IMG/VR virus record: IMGVR_UViG_3300036045_000017
Span: 1 to 48,756 of that record
Source: a virus
Length of the DNA stretch: 48,756 nt
Direction: 5' to 3' (one strand)
Both the position numbers and the translations under genes were made by a program. The notes beneath the pieces were generated by a model, which was given only the letters and a program-made list of their open reading frames with translations, made no database searches and was not told where the DNA came from. Every line of letters starts with the position of its first letter. Within the stretch, counting starts at the first letter, position 1. Positions 8,705 to 17,351 of this stretch are shown here, piece by piece.

Positions 8705-10531
8705 TCAGTCTCCGATCCGCTCGATGTCGAACAGCCAATTCGCCACCTGCGGATTCCAGAAGTTGTCGGTCGGGGTCACCAGGCCGAAGCGGCACTCGAC
8801 CGTATCCGCCGCCACCAACGACAGCACCTTGTCGAAGCGCATGCGGTCCAGGTACACCGCGTTATCAGTGGTCAGCCGGAATCCGTCGACGTAGGAACCG
8901 TTCTTGAACAGCGAGAAGAATCCGCCGGTCCAGATCGTGAATCCCCAGTTCAACCAGAACTTGCTGGCCGATGCCCGCAGGCGATAGGTCCCACCGCCGA
9001 ACGCACCGATGGTGAACTGCCCAGCGTTGGCGCTGCTGACGAACGGCGCGCCGCGCGTGGTCGTCGTGCCAACCACTCGACCGCTGACGCCGGACTCCCC
9101 CAGCATCGTGTCTACGGACGACGCGAAGGCATTCACCAGCGCCGTATCACTGAACTGGCTCGCGCCTGCTCCGAGCGTCGCGCGACCCCAGCAGTCGGGG
9201 CGCATCGGCTTGAACAACAACGCATCAGTACCCAGCGTGGGGATCGTCGTGTTGCTCAGGTACCACGTCGTGCCGCCACACACCGTTCCAGCGATCGCTC
9301 GCACCAGCATCCCAGGGACCGCCTCGCCGGTCACGTCGGCGTCGGTCGAACGCGACCACGCGCCAGCGGCGACGACGTAGAGCCCATTCTCGCTGCCGAC
9401 CGTCTGCCCAGCCACCAGCACCCGGTCGCCGGCCACGCAGGCCACTCCGTCGATCGTCTGCGCGCCCGTCAGCGCAATGTTCCCGAACGCCACCACACGC
9501 ACCGGCTCCTTGAAGCCCATGAGTGGCGTCCCCGAGCTGGCAACCACCTCCCAGCCGCCGTTCGCCGACAGGAACTTGCCTGCCGCCGCGTCGCCGCCGG
9601 CAGGGGCCGGAACCAGCCCCTTGGTTCCGGCGCCACCGATATCACCAACGAAGGCTGGCAGCATCAACCGCACATCGTTTGGCGTCAGGTCTTGCGGCGT
9701 CGTGGAGGAAAATGCGTTGTTGTTGCCCTTGATCGTCAGCGCCGGCATTTCGCCCTGCTTGACGTTGGTCACCGAGAAATTGGCGATCTTGTCGGTGGTG
9801 ACCGCGTTGCTGGCCAGCTTCGCCGCCGTGATTCCACCATCCTTGACGATGATGTTGCCCCCAGCGATGTCGGTGGTCACGGTATCGGTGCGCGCAGCGA
9901 TCTGCTTGTAGACGATGGCGATGCCGGCACCGGCCGTGTACTCGACCTGACCGAACACCTGCGACCACGACTGCGCCGTCACACCGAGATCAACCACCGG
10001 GGCGACCTGGAGCCAGATGGTGCTCCGGTTGCCCACGCCATCCGTGACCGCCACCAGTGCCCAGGGCGCTTCATTGTCCGCGTCAAAGTCGCTGGGCCGC
10101 GTCCAGGCACCGCCCGAGTTGTAGACCCAGATGCCCTGTCCATGCGGATAGAGCGCGGTCATCACCAGGATGCGGTCGCCATCGGTCGGCGTCACGCCAT
10201 CCGGTGCCGCCGCACCCTCCGGCACGCCGGTGATCGGGTTGTGGTAGACACCGGTGGCCGTCGCCAGCCGCACGTTGGGCTTCGCCTGCCAGGCCGACGC
10301 CGAGGCCAAGGCCTGCACCAACTCAGGGTGCAGCATCCGCAAGCGGATGTGCTGGTCCGCCACCGTGTCGTCATCGCGGGTGAACGCATCCAGGGCCGCC
10401 AGCAGCTCGTTGAGCTTCTGCTTGATGCCGGACACCTGCGTCTGGAGCTTCGCCGAGTCCACGCGATCCTGCGCCGTCAGGGCATCCTGCGGGAAGGTCT
10501 CGTCGTGGACGATGGGATCTACACTGCTCAT
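8705..10531 (-). CDS. Tail fibre protein (608 aa)
   Basis: The start is taken at ATG 10531 (MSSVDPIVHDE), one base after the stop of the upstream gene. Residues about 15-75 share the N-terminal module of the tailspike, including FTRDDDTV and LRMLHPEL. The middle has fibre-like repeats typical of phage fibres (DGGITAAKLASNAVTTDKIA). A glycine/threonine-rich beta region and a C-terminal globular domain (about 480-608) follow. It is likely a trimeric receptor-binding or linker fibre. Two proteins with the same anchor suggest either branched attachment or alternative adhesins at one socket. Confidence 0.87.
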   Translation of the reverse strand: MSSVDPIVHDETFPQDALTAQDRVDSAKLQTQVSGIKQKLNELLAALDAFTRDDDTVADQHIRLRMLHPELVQALASASAWQAKPNVRLATATGVYHNPITGVPEGAAAPDGVTPTDGDRILVMTALYPHGQGIWVYNSGGAWTRPSDFDADNEAPWALVAVTDGVGNRSTIWLQVAPVVDLGVTAQSWSQVFGQVEYTAGAGIAIVYKQIAARTDTVTTDIAGGNIIVKDGGITAAKLASNAVTTDKIANFSVTNVKQGEMPALTIKGNNNAFSSTTPQDLTPNDVRLMLPAFVGDIGGAGTKGLVPAPAGGDAAAGKFLSANGGWEVVASSGTPLMGFKEPVRVVAFGNIALTGAQTIDGVACVAGDRVLVAGQTVGSENGLYVVAAGAWSRSTDADVTGEAVPGMLVRAIAGTVCGGTTWYLSNTTIPTLGTDALLFKPMRPDCWGRATLGAGASQFSDTALVNAFASSVDTMLGESGVSGRVVGTTTTRGAPFVSSANAGQFTIGAFGGGTYRLRASASKFWLNWGFTIWTGGFFSLFKNGSYVDGFRLTTDNAVYLDRMRFDKVLSLVAADTVECRFGLVTPTDNFWNPQVANWLFDIERIGD

Positions 10532-10532
10532 G

Positions 10533-12995
10533 TCACCGCCTCTTCCACTGGTAATCGAGACCGAATCCGCGCAGGCGCCAACCCGCCTCGTCGCGCGACG
10601 ACAGATCAATTGCGAGCGCGACAGCCGTCAGAGTCACCGGCAATCGCACATCGCCGCGCGACGTGCCGACATGCACCAGGTTGTCCAGGAGCGGCACCAC
10701 ACTCTCGCCCTCGTAATCCTCCGGGTTCGCCAACTCGAACTGCACGTGGGTCTGACCGCTGGCATGCACCTCCATGCCGATGGTCTGCTTGTTCAGCGCC
10801 GGACGACCGAACAAATTCAGCGGCGTTCGGCAGCTCGACAGGTAGGCAGCGCCCGCAACCTCATCAGCGTCGCGGTACACCAGCACCTTGCCGGTCTTCG
10901 GTGCATCGAAGTAGCGCAGGCGGTTGCCGGCGCGGAAGTACAGCCGGTCCTGCAACGCATGCAGGGTGTCGCGGTCGACCTCGGGCAGACCAACCACATC
11001 CCAGGTATTCCAGCACGTCAGCTTGCTTTCGCGGCTGTAATCGAGCACCAGGAACACAGCGTCACCGTTCGCGTCCGTCGCAGCCACCACCAACTCGCCC
11101 TGGTCGACCCAGTGGCAGGAGGCGCGCGTCGTCGGCATCGGCAACCCCTCGATCTTCTCGCCGATGTTGTTGTCCCTGAGCGTGTCGTTGTTCGGCCCGC
11201 TGACGAAGATACCGCGCACCGTGGTGCCCAGCGAGACCGCCACGGTCTCGTAGAACAACACCGGAGCCGGATTGACCTGCGGTCCGGTGCCGAACCCCAG
11301 CGTGGCCAGATGCGCCGTGGCGTTGGTCGCCTGGTCCACCGACCAACTCTGGATGCTCCCGGGATAGAAGACCACCAAGCGATTTAGGTGCGTGCCGATC
11401 GCACTCACCAGACCACCCTGCCGGTCATGATTCCGCGTGGCAATCGTGATCGCATCTTCGGCTCCAGCGCGATCGAAGTAGTCGATGGTGATGCCAGTGA
11501 ACCACTCCGACTCAGCTGCATTCTCGTAGGCGTAGCGGTACGACGGGTCCGACCACACCGACAACGCCAGCGACCCGAGAGTTGCCGAGTAGTTGCTTTC
11601 CGCCGTCGCCAACGTGTCGGAGGCAATGGCCGTGATCTTCTTGCGCTGGCCATCGACCAGCACGTAGTCGCCAACCCGGAACTCCTGCGTGAAGGCTGTG
11701 CCAGTTCCGGTGACGGTCGGCGATCCGCTTGATACCGCCACCGTGCCGGCCGCCGTCACGTAGTTGGGATTCGCCTCGGCGCCCGGCCAACGGATCCGCT
11801 CGATCAGCCGCACCTGCTCGCGTTCCCAGCCCGTAGGGAACGGCCCGGCCGTCAGGTTCCAGGTCGACAGACCACCAGGACCAACACCCAACAGGTAGTC
11901 ATTCCCCTGGCTGATGACCACGCTGTGGCCAGCCGACCGCACCTTGTCGCCACCACGGTAGGTGAACTCGTACGGACTGATGGTCACGGTCCGCGTCGCG
12001 CCCGATCCGGTATAGGTGACCGTTGGCGCCGAGCCGATGAACACGACTTGCGTGGCCGCCGCCACCAGCCGCACGCGGATCAGCCCCGGCTGCGACGATC
12101 CCCACCGCACCCGCACCTGCACCACGTCGGACGACCCCCAGCGACTCACCTGCACGGCCTGCCAGGTGTCGTTGGCGGTCGGCGTGGTCGACACCTCGGG
12201 GATCACCGACCAGGCATCGCCAATCGCCCGCTCAAGCACGTAGTACGACCACCGCTGGTCCTGCATCAGATCGGACGCCGGTCGCGGCACATGGAAATCC
12301 CGCAGCGCACCCGTGCCGCCAGGAACACGGAAACAGTAGTGCTCGCCGTCCACGCGGAAGCTATCCTCGGTCCGCTGGTTCCAGACACGGGTGTCGGCCG
12401 TCCGGCAACTCTGCACATTGCCCGCCAACGTCGACACCCACACCTTGCTCACCGCCTCAGCAGCAGCCGGCTCGAAATCGGCGTCGTATTGCTGCTGCGC
12501 CAGATCGTCCGGGCCGGCCGTGTAGTTGGCGGGGAAGGCCGGATCGAGCACGTAGGTCGGCTCGTAGAGCAATCCGTCCCATACGTGGATGAACACCTGG
12601 CTGCCGGCGTCGCCTTCGTGGCGGATCAGCGCCCACGGCGCGCCCTCATGCACGCCGCACCGCAGCAGCTTCCAGCTATGGGTGTACTCCGGAGCATCGA
12701 ACTCCAGGTTCTCCACCAGCGACAGCACGGCGCCGGTGTGGGCGATGGCGTCGCCCTTCCTGCAGAAGACGTAGAAGCGCCCCTGGTAGATCAGTAGTCC
12801 CTGCGACGCGGCATCGAACATGCCGCCATAGTCCAGGCAGGGGCCGCGACGGATGACCGGCGATTCGCCTGGACCGCGACCAGCGAACACATTGCGTCGC
12901 ACCCGCTGCGAGGTCATGTCGGACGAATAGCGTCCGCCACACAGATCGAGGCCGCCAGACCAATCGAGCAAATCCCAGCGCTTGGCCTCCAGCAT
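10533..12995 (-). CDS. Tail tubular/stabilizer-like protein (820 aa)
   Basis: Follows the adaptor gene with a one-base TGATG overlap; the start is taken at ATG 12995. It is a large, beta-rich protein beginning MLEAKRWDLLDWSGGLDL. Repeated W/Y/G-rich strands suggest a propeller-like body, as in podoviral tail tubular B or stabilization proteins, which form the nozzle below the adaptor ring. Residues about 416-476 contain a GTV.V..GS.TVTGTGTAF...F.VGDYV module also found in the virion protein at 19623-20390. The position, directly after the adaptor and before the fibres, matches the nozzle gene in short-tailed phages. Confidence 0.78.
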   Translation of the reverse strand: MLEAKRWDLLDWSGGLDLCGGRYSSDMTSQRVRRNVFAGRGPGESPVIRRGPCLDYGGMFDAASQGLLIYQGRFYVFCRKGDAIAHTGAVLSLVENLEFDAPEYTHSWKLLRCGVHEGAPWALIRHEGDAGSQVFIHVWDGLLYEPTYVLDPAFPANYTAGPDDLAQQQYDADFEPAAAEAVSKVWVSTLAGNVQSCRTADTRVWNQRTEDSFRVDGEHYCFRVPGGTGALRDFHVPRPASDLMQDQRWSYYVLERAIGDAWSVIPEVSTTPTANDTWQAVQVSRWGSSDVVQVRVRWGSSQPGLIRVRLVAAATQVVFIGSAPTVTYTGSGATRTVTISPYEFTYRGGDKVRSAGHSVVISQGNDYLLGVGPGGLSTWNLTAGPFPTGWEREQVRLIERIRWPGAEANPNYVTAAGTVAVSSGSPTVTGTGTAFTQEFRVGDYVLVDGQRKKITAIASDTLATAESNYSATLGSLALSVWSDPSYRYAYENAAESEWFTGITIDYFDRAGAEDAITIATRNHDRQGGLVSAIGTHLNRLVVFYPGSIQSWSVDQATNATAHLATLGFGTGPQVNPAPVLFYETVAVSLGTTVRGIFVSGPNNDTLRDNNIGEKIEGLPMPTTRASCHWVDQGELVVAATDANGDAVFLVLDYSRESKLTCWNTWDVVGLPEVDRDTLHALQDRLYFRAGNRLRYFDAPKTGKVLVYRDADEVAGAAYLSSCRTPLNLFGRPALNKQTIGMEVHASGQTHVQFELANPEDYEGESVVPLLDNLVHVGTSRGDVRLPVTLTAVALAIDLSSRDEAGWRLRGFGLDYQWKRR

Positions 12996-13726
12996 CACGC
13001 CCCCGGCATCACAGACGGCCACTGGCCGCTGTTCGGGGTGTAGCCGACTTCCGACAACCGTGCATTGCAGCGGGCGCGGTACGAGCCGTTGCGCTTGACG
13101 GCATGGGCCGACAACGAACGGCGGCCGATCGACAGGGCACGCGCCTCGTAGCGCTTCTCCGCCACCGATGCGCTGACCTCATCGCCCATATCTGCGCGCT
13201 TGTCAGCAATGGTGCGCAGGATGATCAGCTCGGCGTCGACCACACTGACCGACATGCCGTCAGGCAGGTCGGCGGCGAGGTTGTAGACCATCTTCACTTC
13301 GTACTGCTGGTCAGGGCGCGGAGCGATGGTGATTTGACTGCGCTTCTCGAACCACCGCGGACGACCGCGCCCGGAAACGCTCGCGGGCTCGCCTTGATCT
13401 ACCAACGGGTCTTGGGTGTCGGATGCCTTGAGGTAGCGCTCCAGTAGCGGCACATACTCACTGCCGTCCCACACGCCGACGCTGAGCAGATCGCCAGCCG
13501 TCGACCCAACCGGGTAGTCGATGACGATCTGGTCGATACCAACGACGGTGCGAGCCTCGCGCTTGAGCGTACCCCACTCGTGCTCGGCGTAGACCGCCAG
13601 AGCCGCAGCGCGGACGCGCTCTTCAAACTCCTGCTTGACGAGCGCGGCCTGGCTGGCGTTCGTGCTGAACCCCAGCCGCGCCATGGCGCGGCGCACGATC
13701 TCGTCCCTGTGCAGGTACTGCTCCAC
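12995..13726 (-). CDS. Head-tail adaptor/connector protein (243 aa)
   Basis: A 243-residue protein with N-terminal helices (HRDEIVRRAMARLGFSTNAS and ALVKQEFEERVRAAALAVY), then the W....R pattern and a beta stretch, and finally a helical C-terminus with alanine/arginine-rich segments (VSASVAEKRYEARALSIGRR). This architecture and size match podoviral adaptor proteins (tail tubular A or P22 gp4 type) that dock on the portal. Placement between coat and nozzle genes supports it. Family assignment is by pattern and context. Confidence 0.75.
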   Translation of the reverse strand: MEQYLHRDEIVRRAMARLGFSTNASQAALVKQEFEERVRAAALAVYAEHEWGTLKREARTVVGIDQIVIDYPVGSTAGDLLSVGVWDGSEYVPLLERYLKASDTQDPLVDQGEPASVSGRGRPRWFEKRSQITIAPRPDQQYEVKMVYNLAADLPDGMSVSVVDAELIILRTIADKRADMGDEVSASVAEKRYEARALSIGRRSLSAHAVKRNGSYRARCNARLSEVGYTPNSGQWPSVMPGA

Positions 13727-13780
13727 GTGGTCCTCGGCAGGAGGGCCTGCGGCGCGTCGCCCAGGGCCGGTTCGTCAGTC

Positions 13781-14365
13781 TCAGTTGGCCAGGATCTCGG
13801 CCTCGATCTCGTCTTGCAGCGCGGCGCGCGGGCCGTTGGCGGCAATGTATTTCATGAAGTCGGCCTTCGCCGGCTCGCGCTCGCCCATCGAATCCATGAA
13901 CGACTCGAAACCCGCGTCGAGCCGGCGCATGGTGATCGCCAGCGCCTTCAATCCCTCTTTGCCGGTGCCGTAGATCGAATCGACCAGGTGCACCTCGTCG
14001 CCTTCCTTGGCGCCTTCCGGCAGGAAGGTGTACTTGCGCTGCAGGACCGCGAAGAGGTCTTCGATCTCCTGCAACGTGTGCCCGCGCTTGTGCGCGACTG
14101 GCGCCGATTCACGGCGCCGCTCCGGCGCATGCACCTTCGACAGGCAGATCGCCTCGATCGAAGCCTGCATGCTCCGGACCTTGCGCTCCAGGAGCGGGAT
14201 CTCGTGCAGCGGCACGGGCTCCTGCCCTGGACGACGGCCACCGGTGGACACCTCCACGTAGATGGAACACGCGACTTCGCGGCGCGGTTCCTCATCGTCT
14301 TCATCGAGCGCCACCGGACGCGCGACGTGGTTGGGGGTGGAGTGTTTGATCTTGGCCTTGACCAT
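13781..14365 (-). CDS. Hypothetical head-region protein (194 aa)
   Basis: The start at ATG 14365 is favoured over an upstream in-frame GTG because GGAGA lies eight bases before it. The N-terminus is charged and acidic (ALDEDDEEPRRE). The rest is mainly helical, with MRRLDAGFESFMDSMGEREP and an acidic C-terminus (LQDEIEAEILAN). No family is recognised. It sits between coat and adaptor, where phages often carry decoration, head-completion or assembly factors. It has no signal peptide or membrane span. Confidence 0.78.
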   Translation of the reverse strand: MVKAKIKHSTPNHVARPVALDEDDEEPRREVACSIYVEVSTGGRRPGQEPVPLHEIPLLERKVRSMQASIEAICLSKVHAPERRRESAPVAHKRGHTLQEIEDLFAVLQRKYTFLPEGAKEGDEVHLVDSIYGTGKEGLKALAITMRRLDAGFESFMDSMGEREPAKADFMKYIAANGPRAALQDEIEAEILAN

Positions 14366-14392
14366 AGGAGCGTCTCCTTGGCCCGTCACGAC

Positions 14393-15544
14393 TTACGCGA
14401 TGAGCAGGGCGCCGTGGCAATCGAACTGATCAGCCATCAGCGCATACTCGCCGTAGGTCGAGATGCGGGTCACGTTCTGGTTGTAGGGGGTCGCGTGGAC
14501 CTTCCGCGCGCCGTCCTTCTTCTTGGTGGGCTTGAACTGGATGTGGTCGATATTCCACATCATGAGCAACTTGTTCCAGTCGAAGGCGCCCGGGTACTTG
14601 CGTTGCAGGTCTTCGAAGACCGGCTCGATCATCAGCACACCGACACCCGCGATGACGACCGCATCGTCCGGGAAGGCGATGCCGATCTTCTGCGACAGCG
14701 CCTGCGCCTCGCTCTTGGCATTGTCGATGTTGCGCGTCAGACGCGTGGTGCTGACCGTGTTCGAGCCCGAGAAGATGCGCTCCACGATCGCGTCGTAGAT
14801 GGTCTCTCCGCACACCGCGAAGTTGACCTTGGTGCCGTCCTGCACGCGCTTGTTGCAGGCGCGCCGCAGTTGGATGAGCTTCAACTCGATGTCCGCCGGG
14901 TTCACGGCGGCCATGAGCTGATGGCGCAGCAGGGGGTCGCTGCGGTTCTTGTCGCCCACCGGGCCGCTGGTGTTGCTGGTCGGGCTGACCAGCGAGGCGA
15001 CGCCCTTCCACAGCTTGGGATCGGCCACGTTCGAGAGCCAGAACAGCTCGTTCAGCTCCTGCACGTAGTTCAGGTCGAGCGCGTCGAGCTTCTGCTCGGC
15101 GAGGTTGAGCAGCACCTCGTAGGACTGCTGGCCCTTGGTCCACCAGCCCGGCTTGGTCACGTCGACCTGCGTCTGCGACGCAGCCGCGTGGTCGATCTCG
15201 ACGCCGGCTTCTTCGAGCTGCTGGTGCACCCACTCGTCGCCGAGGTGGATGCGGCCCACATCGAAGGTCACGTCGAAGAGCGTGTCGCGGCTCTCGAAGG
15301 TGTGGATGTCGCGACCGCTGACGCTCTGCGCCTTGCCGCCGCGTTGACCGGCCAGGTGGCACTTGTAACCACCGCGGACTGGCGTGGTGTTGGTCTTGCC
15401 CTTCTCACGCATCATGTTCAGCGTGGGGGTGGCGACGTTGCCGAGGTGGTTGACCTTGTTCTTGCCGTTCATGAGACGGCTGGTCGAGGTCGCCACGAGC
15501 ATGGCGTCGACTTCGGAGGTGGTGAGGGTGCTGCGGTCGGGCAT
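14393..15544 (-). CDS. Major capsid protein (383 aa)
   Basis: This gene lies immediately downstream of the scaffold gene and has the size and composition of an HK97-fold coat protein: mixed alpha/beta, with no low-complexity stretches. Features include the N-terminal NHLGNVATPTLNMMREKGKT, a central FDVTFDVGRIHLGDEWVHQQ stretch that could form the spine helix and flanking strands, and a C-terminal beta-rich QNVTRISTYGEYALMADQFD. An AGAGG-type ribosome-binding site precedes the ATG. Assignment rests on order (portal, lipoprotein, scaffold, coat) and overall form rather than on a signature motif. Confidence 0.88.
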   Translation of the reverse strand: MPDRSTLTTSEVDAMLVATSTSRLMNGKNKVNHLGNVATPTLNMMREKGKTNTTPVRGGYKCHLAGQRGGKAQSVSGRDIHTFESRDTLFDVTFDVGRIHLGDEWVHQQLEEAGVEIDHAAASQTQVDVTKPGWWTKGQQSYEVLLNLAEQKLDALDLNYVQELNELFWLSNVADPKLWKGVASLVSPTSNTSGPVGDKNRSDPLLRHQLMAAVNPADIELKLIQLRRACNKRVQDGTKVNFAVCGETIYDAIVERIFSGSNTVSTTRLTRNIDNAKSEAQALSQKIGIAFPDDAVVIAGVGVLMIEPVFEDLQRKYPGAFDWNKLLMMWNIDHIQFKPTKKKDGARKVHATPYNQNVTRISTYGEYALMADQFDCHGALLIA

Positions 15545-15564
15545 GGGAGGCCTCTTGGGCTATC

Positions 15565-16803
15565 TCACCGCTTCGCAGGCCCGAAGGCGTGTTTGAGCGG
15601 ATCGACGGTGGATGGATCGGTTGCCACCACCTGGCGTGCCGGTCCGGTGCGTCCGCTCAGTGGCGGGGTAGGCACTCTGGACGTGGGCTTCACAGGCGGC
15701 GATTTGGCTGCCTGGATCCGTTTGTGATGCGCCTCCAACAACGCCCGCAGACGCTTCCCAGGGGGCGGCAGCTTGCCCGCATCGCCTCCGGTTACGTCTC
15801 TGATCAGATTGACGACGTGACCCTCCATGTCCTCCGCTGACACGCCCATGGCTTCGAGCGCGTCCCCGATTGCGCGGAACTCCGCGGCTTCCGCCGTTTC
15901 ATTCTGCTGCTGACGATCGTGTGGCTTCGCCGTTGGCGGCTGCTGCTCCTGCGACTTGGCGACAGGCGGCTGGCTGGCCAGCTTGGCCTTCTCACCCTTC
16001 GCCTTGACCGCGATCGCCCTCAGTTTGGCGATCGCATCCAGGTCGAAGTTCTCCGCAGCAGCAGCGAGCTTTTCCAGCTCGTCGGGATCGATGCCCAGCG
16101 TCTCCACGCGCACGTCCGGCTTCGGTGTCTCCACCGTGATGCCGTGGTGCTTGCGCAGCGCATCGAGCGTCGTCTCCAGGAACTGGACCACTTCCTTGCG
16201 TCCGGCCTTGATCGCACCGCCGAGAGAAATCGCGTTGACGAACTCCTGCGGCTCCAAGCCGTGTTTCGTCCGGATCTTCTCGACCGTGTGGTAGGCCTCG
16301 GTCTGTTCCTGCGCCTCCGCCTGGATCTTCTTCATTGCAGCCTGCGAAGTGCGAACCACGCGCTGCATCGACAGGATCTGGCTCTTGCCCTTGTGGGAGA
16401 GCTTCTGCCAGTCCTCGCCGGGAAGTTTTTCCTGGGCGGCTTTCAGATCGGCTTGCGCCGATTGATCGTCTTCGGGTTTGGGGTTGTCATCGACCTCGTC
16501 CTCAGACTTGTCCGCCGGTGGCGTCTTGTCCTTCGGTTCCTCGGTCGCGGGGTTCTTGGCCTTCGGCTTCGGCTTGGCATCGCCCGTGGGCTTCTGCTCG
16601 GCCTTCGGCTCAGGCTCGGCGTCCATCTGAGCGAGCAGGAGTGGGTCCTGCACCTCATCGGCTCCGTCCTTGTCGTCGTTCGCGGGTTCCGCGTTCTCCG
16701 GCAAGCGCTGATCGGAGTGGTCTCCGTCAGTCGGTTGCTGAACGTCCTCCGGCTGGTCGCTGCTCTGGTCGTTCAGTTCCTCGTCCGTGTCGGCCGTGGT
16801 CAT
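15565..16803 (-). CDS. Capsid scaffolding protein (412 aa)
   Basis: Residues 1-120 are acidic, Pro/Lys/Glu/Asp-rich and probably disordered. Residues about 120-260 are helical and charged, consistent with coiled coil. The C-terminus is basic (ending HAFGPAKR) with PTSRVPTPPL. Disordered acidic N-terminus, helical core and basic coat-binding C-terminus are typical of scaffolding proteins, and the gene lies 20 bases before the coat gene. A 21-bp sequence repeated elsewhere in the genome lies 30 bases upstream of its ATG. Confidence 0.88.
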   Translation of the reverse strand: MTTADTDEELNDQSSDQPEDVQQPTDGDHSDQRLPENAEPANDDKDGADEVQDPLLLAQMDAEPEPKAEQKPTGDAKPKPKAKNPATEEPKDKTPPADKSEDEVDDNPKPEDDQSAQADLKAAQEKLPGEDWQKLSHKGKSQILSMQRVVRTSQAAMKKIQAEAQEQTEAYHTVEKIRTKHGLEPQEFVNAISLGGAIKAGRKEVVQFLETTLDALRKHHGITVETPKPDVRVETLGIDPDELEKLAAAAENFDLDAIAKLRAIAVKAKGEKAKLASQPPVAKSQEQQPPTAKPHDRQQQNETAEAAEFRAIGDALEAMGVSAEDMEGHVVNLIRDVTGGDAGKLPPPGKRLRALLEAHHKRIQAAKSPPVKPTSRVPTPPLSGRTGPARQVVATDPSTVDPLKHAFGPAKR

Positions 16804-16832
16804 GCGCCATGGTGTGGCGATGCGGACACTGA

Positions 16833-16853
16833 CTCACAATTCAGGAGTTGGCC
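16833..16853. repeat. 21-bp direct repeat, copy 1 (upstream of scaffold gene)
   Basis: Exact match to 20453-20473, with the core AATTCAGGAGTTGG on the plus strand. It sits in the short gap between the lipoprotein gene stop and the scaffold start, 30 bases upstream of the scaffold ATG. Being intergenic and conserved to 21 of 21 bases, it may be a regulatory or RNA-processing site. No promoter consensus is evident. Confidence 0.9.
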
Positions 16854-16854
16854 C

Positions 16855-17343
16855 CTATGCCTGCTGGCGACCTTCCATTGCGTGCTTCCAGCCCTTCTCG
16901 GCGTCGTCCTTGTGGAAGTCGCGCTCTTCGCGCAGTTGCTTCGCCTGGGTGTGTTTTGCCGCGCCGTAGGCGCTCACTCCTGCGGTGATCAGCGCCGTGA
17001 TGAGCGTAGCGACCCCTTCGCCGCCGATGCCGCCACCGCTCGCGGCACTGACCGCGTGGCCGGCGATCCGCGCACCGGTGGCGATGAGTCCGCGCGTCGC
17101 CGCATCGGGTGCGGTTCGCGTATTTTCCTGCGCCGCGCTCGTGGTTCGCTCACCGCCGGTCGTTTCGGTGGTGATCGTTTTCTCGACGATGAACCCGCCC
17201 TCGGCGGTCGGCGTGTGCACCGTGACTTCCTTGGTCACCGTGCGCGACTCGCTGACCATCTCCCGCTTGTTCTCACTCTCCGTGCGTGTCTCGGCACCGC
17301 ATCCAACCAAGATCAGCACGGCAATCATCAGCAGGTAGCGCAT
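16855..17343 (-). CDS. Putative lipoprotein (162 aa)
   Basis: Starts MRYLLMIAVLILVGCG, a signal peptide ending in a lipobox (L-V-G-C) with the lipidated Cys at residue 15. The mature part is Thr/Glu-rich (TVTKEVTVHTPTAEGG), contains a Gly/Ala-rich hydrophobic stretch at about 85-128 and ends in a charged helix (HTQAKQLREERDFHKDDAEK). GAGGAAT precedes the ATG. It lies between portal and scaffold, an unusual place for a lipoprotein. Possible roles are an outer-membrane spanin-like lysis factor or a superinfection-exclusion lipoprotein. The length is well above typical Rz1 proteins, and the sequence does not decide between the two. Confidence 0.82.
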   Translation of the reverse strand: MRYLLMIAVLILVGCGAETRTESENKREMVSESRTVTKEVTVHTPTAEGGFIVEKTITTETTGGERTTSAAQENTRTAPDAATRGLIATGARIAGHAVSAASGGGIGGEGVATLITALITAGVSAYGAAKHTQAKQLREERDFHKDDAEKGWKHAMEGRQQA

Positions 17344-17351
17344 GTCATTCC

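Noticed and set aside
6281-10531. Diversity-generating retroelement acting on the adhesins
   Set aside because: No reverse transcriptase gene and no template/variable repeat pair were seen.
8657-11179. 840-codon plus-strand ORF opposite the fibre and nozzle genes
   Set aside because: Antisense shadow in GC-rich coding DNA; composition is Arg/His/Gln-rich without domains, and the minus strand carries clear structural proteins.
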